A model generated the notes under the pieces. The model made no database searches. It had not been told where the DNA came from and was given only the letters and a program-made list of their open reading frames with translations. From assembly GCA_028564705.1 (NCBI GenBank), contig JAPXFQ010002398.1, positions 1,240,001 through 1,304,000 on the forward strand: DNA of 64,000 nt. Reading direction: 5' to 3'. A program made the position numbers and the translations under genes. The stretch comes from Apricaphanius iberus (taxonomy: Eukaryota > Chordata > Actinopteri > Cyprinodontiformes > Aphaniidae). Shown here in pieces: positions 61,101 through 64,000 of the stretch (positions are counted from its first letter, which is position 1; each line of letters starts with the position of its first letter).

Positions 61101-62202
61101 TTTCTCTTAAGGTTTAAAGGCAATGTAGATATGTCATTTTATAAAATATGGTGGAAAAAACAGAATAAAAGTGAAATTATTTTAAGGAGGACAGTGCATA
61201 AGACAATGTGTGATTCTTTCCTGGAAATTTACACAAGATGCATAAAATTAGGGAGGATAAAGGATCAAAATCAGACTGATGCCTTGCTTCACCTATGGAG
61301 GAACTCTCCATCGATCAGTGTAAACCTACGGCAGAAGTAAGGCTGCTTTTATGTTTTAAAGAAGTCGCATTGATACATTTCTCGAACACTGGCACTCACT
61401 GATGCAACCTTTGGAAAAACGGTCAGAGCAAAAGATACCTGAACATAATTTGTGTATTTTTCAGAACTATTCTAAAAAGTGAGGACATAACATCACTCAT
61501 AAGGAAATTTACACTTCTACCCAATGCTAAACTTTCAAATTGTGTGATATGTATTATTAGCTTAACTTTTCTTTCTTTTTTCAATTTACTTGTACATAAG
61601 CATGTTTATTATTGAATGTGAATTAAAAGATTAAAAGATTCTGGAAAAAAAAAGCCCATACAGGCGCATCTTCATATATTAGAAAAACAATGTTTTTCAT
61701 TCAAATTCAATTTGTTTATTGTGATTATTCTTGCTTACAGCTAATGAAAACTCAAATTCTGTCTTGCAAATGTTTGAATTTTACCTTAGGGTGACAATAA
61801 AAAGCTTCTTTTTTTTAAAGTCCAGGAATAAAATGTTATGACACACACAATCACAACCCTTTACAAGAAGCCAAGGAGATGTATTTTCATTGCTTAAGGA
61901 TATTATATTAATATAATGGAAAGGTTAGTGGAAGGAAAAATTGTCATATAAAAAGGTGCCCTATTCGAACAGGGATAGTAGTAGCTGCCTTAAAAGGACT
62001 GCAATGGAAATCCATTTAAGAATTTAGGAATTAGGGAAATTGAAAATGTTTGGAACCTCAGCAGGCATAGGATACATCTCTAATTTTCTTTTATTAAACC
62101 ACCCACATTCTAGAGACAACAGCAAAAGCTTCTTATGTGAGCTAAGAAAAATGGTTCAGTGTTGTCTTTCAAGAGGAAAATGAGTTTTGCTTGTTTAAAA
62201 TA

Positions 62203-62248
<46 letters not shown>

Positions 62249-62575
62249 TTTTAAAAATTGATGGTTCACACTTTCCCCTAATCAATCCACAGCTACAAAG
62301 AAAATGCAATGCGACTTTCCAGAATCCATCATGACAGACCCATGAGTCCTCGGAACGAGGCAGTTTTCTGGATAGAGTTCACCATGAGAAACAAAGGAGC
62401 AAAGCACCTGAGGGTCCAGGCCCATGACCTCACCTGGTACCAGTATCACAGCCTGGACGTCCTAACCTTCCTGCTCACTGTACTTCTGCTCTTCATCTTT
62501 ATCCTCTTTAAGACCTGCAGCTTCTGTCTCCAAAGATGCTGCAGCAGAAAAACGACAAAGAGAAAAGCTGAATGA
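55153..62575 (+). CDS. ugt2a-like: UGT gene E, UGT2A-like, long introns
   Basis: ER glucuronosyltransferase, 529 aa. Exons: 55153-55870, 55977-56125, 56267-56398, 58394-58481, 60860-61079, 62293-62575. Signal peptide at residues 1-20, catalytic His33 (ASHW) and Asp150 (LLFADP), signature [17 protein letters not shown], donor motif FADQPDN, membrane helix [17 protein letters not shown], tail ending KRKAE (KxKxx). Exons 4 and 5 are the most divergent in the array ([37 protein letters not shown]). It spans 7.4 kb because introns 3 and 4 hold MITEs and other repeats. All splice sites are GT-AG. It looks functional. Confidence 0.93.
57314..58149. mobile_element. Harbinger-like MITE in UGT E intron 3
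   Basis: Ends AGCCTCGTTTCCACTAAGCG and CACTCAATGGAAATTAGGCT are imperfect inverted repeats. TAA flanks both sides (57311-57313 and 58150-58152). Subterminal GGAACG/CGTTCC and GCGGC/GCCGC words also mirror. Non-coding. Confidence 0.7.
58580..58608. repeat. poly(A) tract
   Basis: A run of about 25 A in UGT E intron 4. A short homopolymer with no clear retroposon body before it. Confidence 0.7.
59281..59783. mobile_element. TTAA-flanked MITE in UGT E intron 4
   Basis: Flanked by TTAA (59277-59280 and 59784-59787). Ends AGTGACAGTGTGTAG and GACACACTGTGTCT are imperfect inverted repeats. The TTAA target suggests a piggyBac- or Kolobok-type origin. A GCACTGCCCCCTACTGGCCG stretch near the right end is common in fish repeats. 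Non-coding. Confidence 0.65.
60260..60596 (+). repeat. dispersed repeat, copy 2 (partner at 22118)
   Basis: Matches 22118-22455 in order: ACACTGGGCGGGGTTACAGT, GGGGAAACTGTATT, TTAAGCCTTAGAAT, TTCAACACAGCACTA. Lies in UGT E intron 4. Confidence 0.7.
62204..62248. repeat. (TA)n(CA)n microsatellite
   Basis: About 13 TA units followed by about 10 CA units in UGT E intron 5, ending 44 bases before the exon 6 acceptor. Length variation here could touch the branch-point region. Confidence 0.95.
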
Positions 62576-62791
62576 GAGACTGGAGTGAGATTGAATTTGT
62601 AGTGATCAAACTGCTGAACGAAAGGACATTTCATAACTGCTGAAATGACTTTTTGACATGTCAAAGAGGAAATCTAAAAAAAAAAATGAATGGACCTTTT
62701 CCACAAAGTTTTACTTTAAATATTACTTTGGTTTTGTATCAATAGTACTGGGTGGTAGCCTGCAGGACTCAAAGTACGTGTGTAACTTTAA

Positions 62792-62797
62792 AATAAA
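62792..62797 (+). terminator. UGT E poly(A) signal AATAAA
   Basis: AATAAA about 215 nt after the UGT E stop codon, followed by a GT-containing stretch. Plausible end of the transcript. Confidence 0.5.
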
Positions 62798-63382
62798 AGC
62801 TGCAGGTTTATGATGGTACCCAACAAGATGACATGCCCTTTAGCTACAGTACATTTACAAATAATTCAAAACCTTTTGCATTTCAAAATATTTTGGGATT
62901 AGAAAGATAATCAAATAAAATTTGAAAGAATCCATAATTTTCAATTATACTATGGTCTGGGTGAATTCTCGATTCTGATTGGCTGGAGGGTGTACATTAA
63001 AAAGTGATATGTACACCTAGGAAAGGCGTCCCGTCAAACTGCCTGATGACAGTTCTAAATTATTGCGCTGGCTCAAATGGCAACGGAGTCTCAATGTTAT
63101 TTCCATCATCCTCTGGACACACACAAGCAGTAAGTAGTGTACTGGCCTTCTGAAATTATATTTTGTATCACGTAACGTAAAACCATCATCTTACTTCCCC
63201 TCACTGATAAATCGCTGCGGTCGGCTTGCTCTGGCTGCGTTGCTTGGCAACACCTGAATACGGGAGATATTAAATAGTTAGCTCGACTTATATAAAAAAA
63301 AACTCTCGATTTTAACTCTAAAACACATTAAAGTATTACTAATTGATTAAATATGTCTTTCGTAAGTGACCATGGTATAAGC

Positions 63383-63483
63383 GGGATAATGCCCTTCAAG
63401 GTGTCCATTATCAGAAAATAATGGACTTCACGCCTCTGCGTCGTCCATTTTCTGATAATGCACACCTCGTCGGGCATTATCCC
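63383..63483. repeat. foldback element
   Basis: GGGATAATGCCC (63383-63394) pairs perfectly with GGGCATTATCCC (63472-63483), and CATTATCAGAAAAT (63406-63419) pairs with 63447-63460. Together they make a long hairpin with a short loop. The preceding 62950-63380 (GATTGGCTGGAGGGTGTACA) may be part of the same non-autonomous element. Confidence 0.75.
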
Positions 63484-63534
63484 TTACGTATTTAGCACCA
63501 TTCATGATTTCCTTAATTTCTACTGTAAGAGGGA

Positions 63535-63860
63535 TACCGCTGCTCCTCCACATCAAGAGGAGCCAGTTAAGTGGCTCGGGCATCTGGTCAGAATGCCTTC
63601 TCGACGCCTCACTGGTCAGGCGTTCCAGGCGCGTCCAACTAGAAGGAGGCCCAAGGGAAGACCCAGGACTCGCTCGAGGGACAATGTCTCTTGGCTGGCC
63701 TGGGAATGCCTCGGGATTCCTCCCGAGGAGCTGGCCCAAGTGGCTGGGGAGAGTGAAGTCTGGGCCTCTCTGCTTAAGTTCCTGCCCCTGCAAGCCAACC
63801 CCGGATGCAGCGGAAGATGGATGGATGCAGCGGAAGATGGATGGATGCAAGGGCGTCAGT
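63535..63860 (+). mobile_element. 3' end of a non-LTR retrotransposon
   Basis: One frame reads WLGHLVRMPSRRLTGQAFQA, RRRPKGRPRTRSRDNVSWLA and GIPPEELAQV, the C-terminal end of a fish LINE ORF, followed by a tail of GATGGATG-type repeats. Heavily 5'-truncated. Frames in the other directions here are shadows. Confidence 0.7.
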
Positions 63861-64000
63861 TTATTTTTAAAATTGCTGGGAAGAATAATTATAAACTTTG
63901 ATGCCGTTTGAAGATTGCTGGGGACAGTTATTAAATATTTATTTACCCTCAAAGTATTAATCTATTTCATTTTGGATTACAATATGGACTACAGTGTATA

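Noticed and set aside
25170..62575. UGT1-type locus with variable first exons and shared constant exons
   Set aside because: Each of the five copies has its own exons 2-6, so this is a UGT2-type tandem array.
63428..63952. Minus-strand frame of 174 codons and other overlapping frames
   Set aside because: Shadows of the plus-strand LINE 3' end; the hydrophilic product has no recognisable domain.

Overview
The window looks like nuclear DNA of a teleost fish. Genes are split by GT-AG introns. Repeats are of fish type: a tRNA-derived SINE with a short tail, Tc1/mariner relics, Harbinger- and hAT-like MITEs, a CR1/L2/Rex-like LINE and a Ty3/Gypsy remnant. The recognisable proteins are vertebrate. 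No prokaryotic features were seen. All readable protein genes lie on the + strand.

Region 1 (1 to about 11.3 kb) is the 3' half of shoc1, the XPF-like meiotic crossover gene. Thirteen coding exons can be joined in phase from 1008 to a stop at 11231; the 5' half lies outside the window. Its introns hold a Tc1 relic, a 21-bp minisatellite and a Harbinger-type MITE with perfect ends. One intron appears to use a GC donor.

Region 2 (about 11.6 to 24.3 kb) is the tal2 neighbourhood. A one-exon tal2 reading frame (112 aa bHLH) has a TATA-type promoter, an untranslated first exon about 0.9 kb upstream, and an AU-rich 3' UTR. GC-rich non-coding islands lie on both sides. Two of them, about 7.5 kb apart, carry the same composite motif, a palindromic K50 homeodomain site fused to a POU octamer. 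Two copies of a 300-bp direct repeat bracket the coding exon.

Region 3 (25 to 62.6 kb) is a head-to-tail array of five UGT2A-like UDP-glucuronosyltransferase genes, here called A to E. Each has its own six exons of 718, 149, 132, 88, 220 and about 283 nt, the classical UGT2 layout. A has a SINE inside its last coding exon that removes the cytosolic tail. B has lost the normal stop codon and gains five basic residues. C, D and E end in a KxKxx ER-retrieval signal. B and C are nearly identical in several exons and introns. B to E share a proximal 5' block with an HNF1-like site; A does not. Between B and C lies a nested transposon cluster (Gypsy pol, LINE, LTR with a tRNA-Pro primer site, 500-bp MITE). 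E is stretched by MITEs in its introns.

The three loci are functionally unrelated: meiosis, neural or haematopoietic transcription control, and ER detoxification. I found no convincing unknown multi-gene system. The most interesting signals are the duplicated regulatory motif around tal2, the two different C-terminal lesions in adjacent UGT genes, and the repeats shared between array units.
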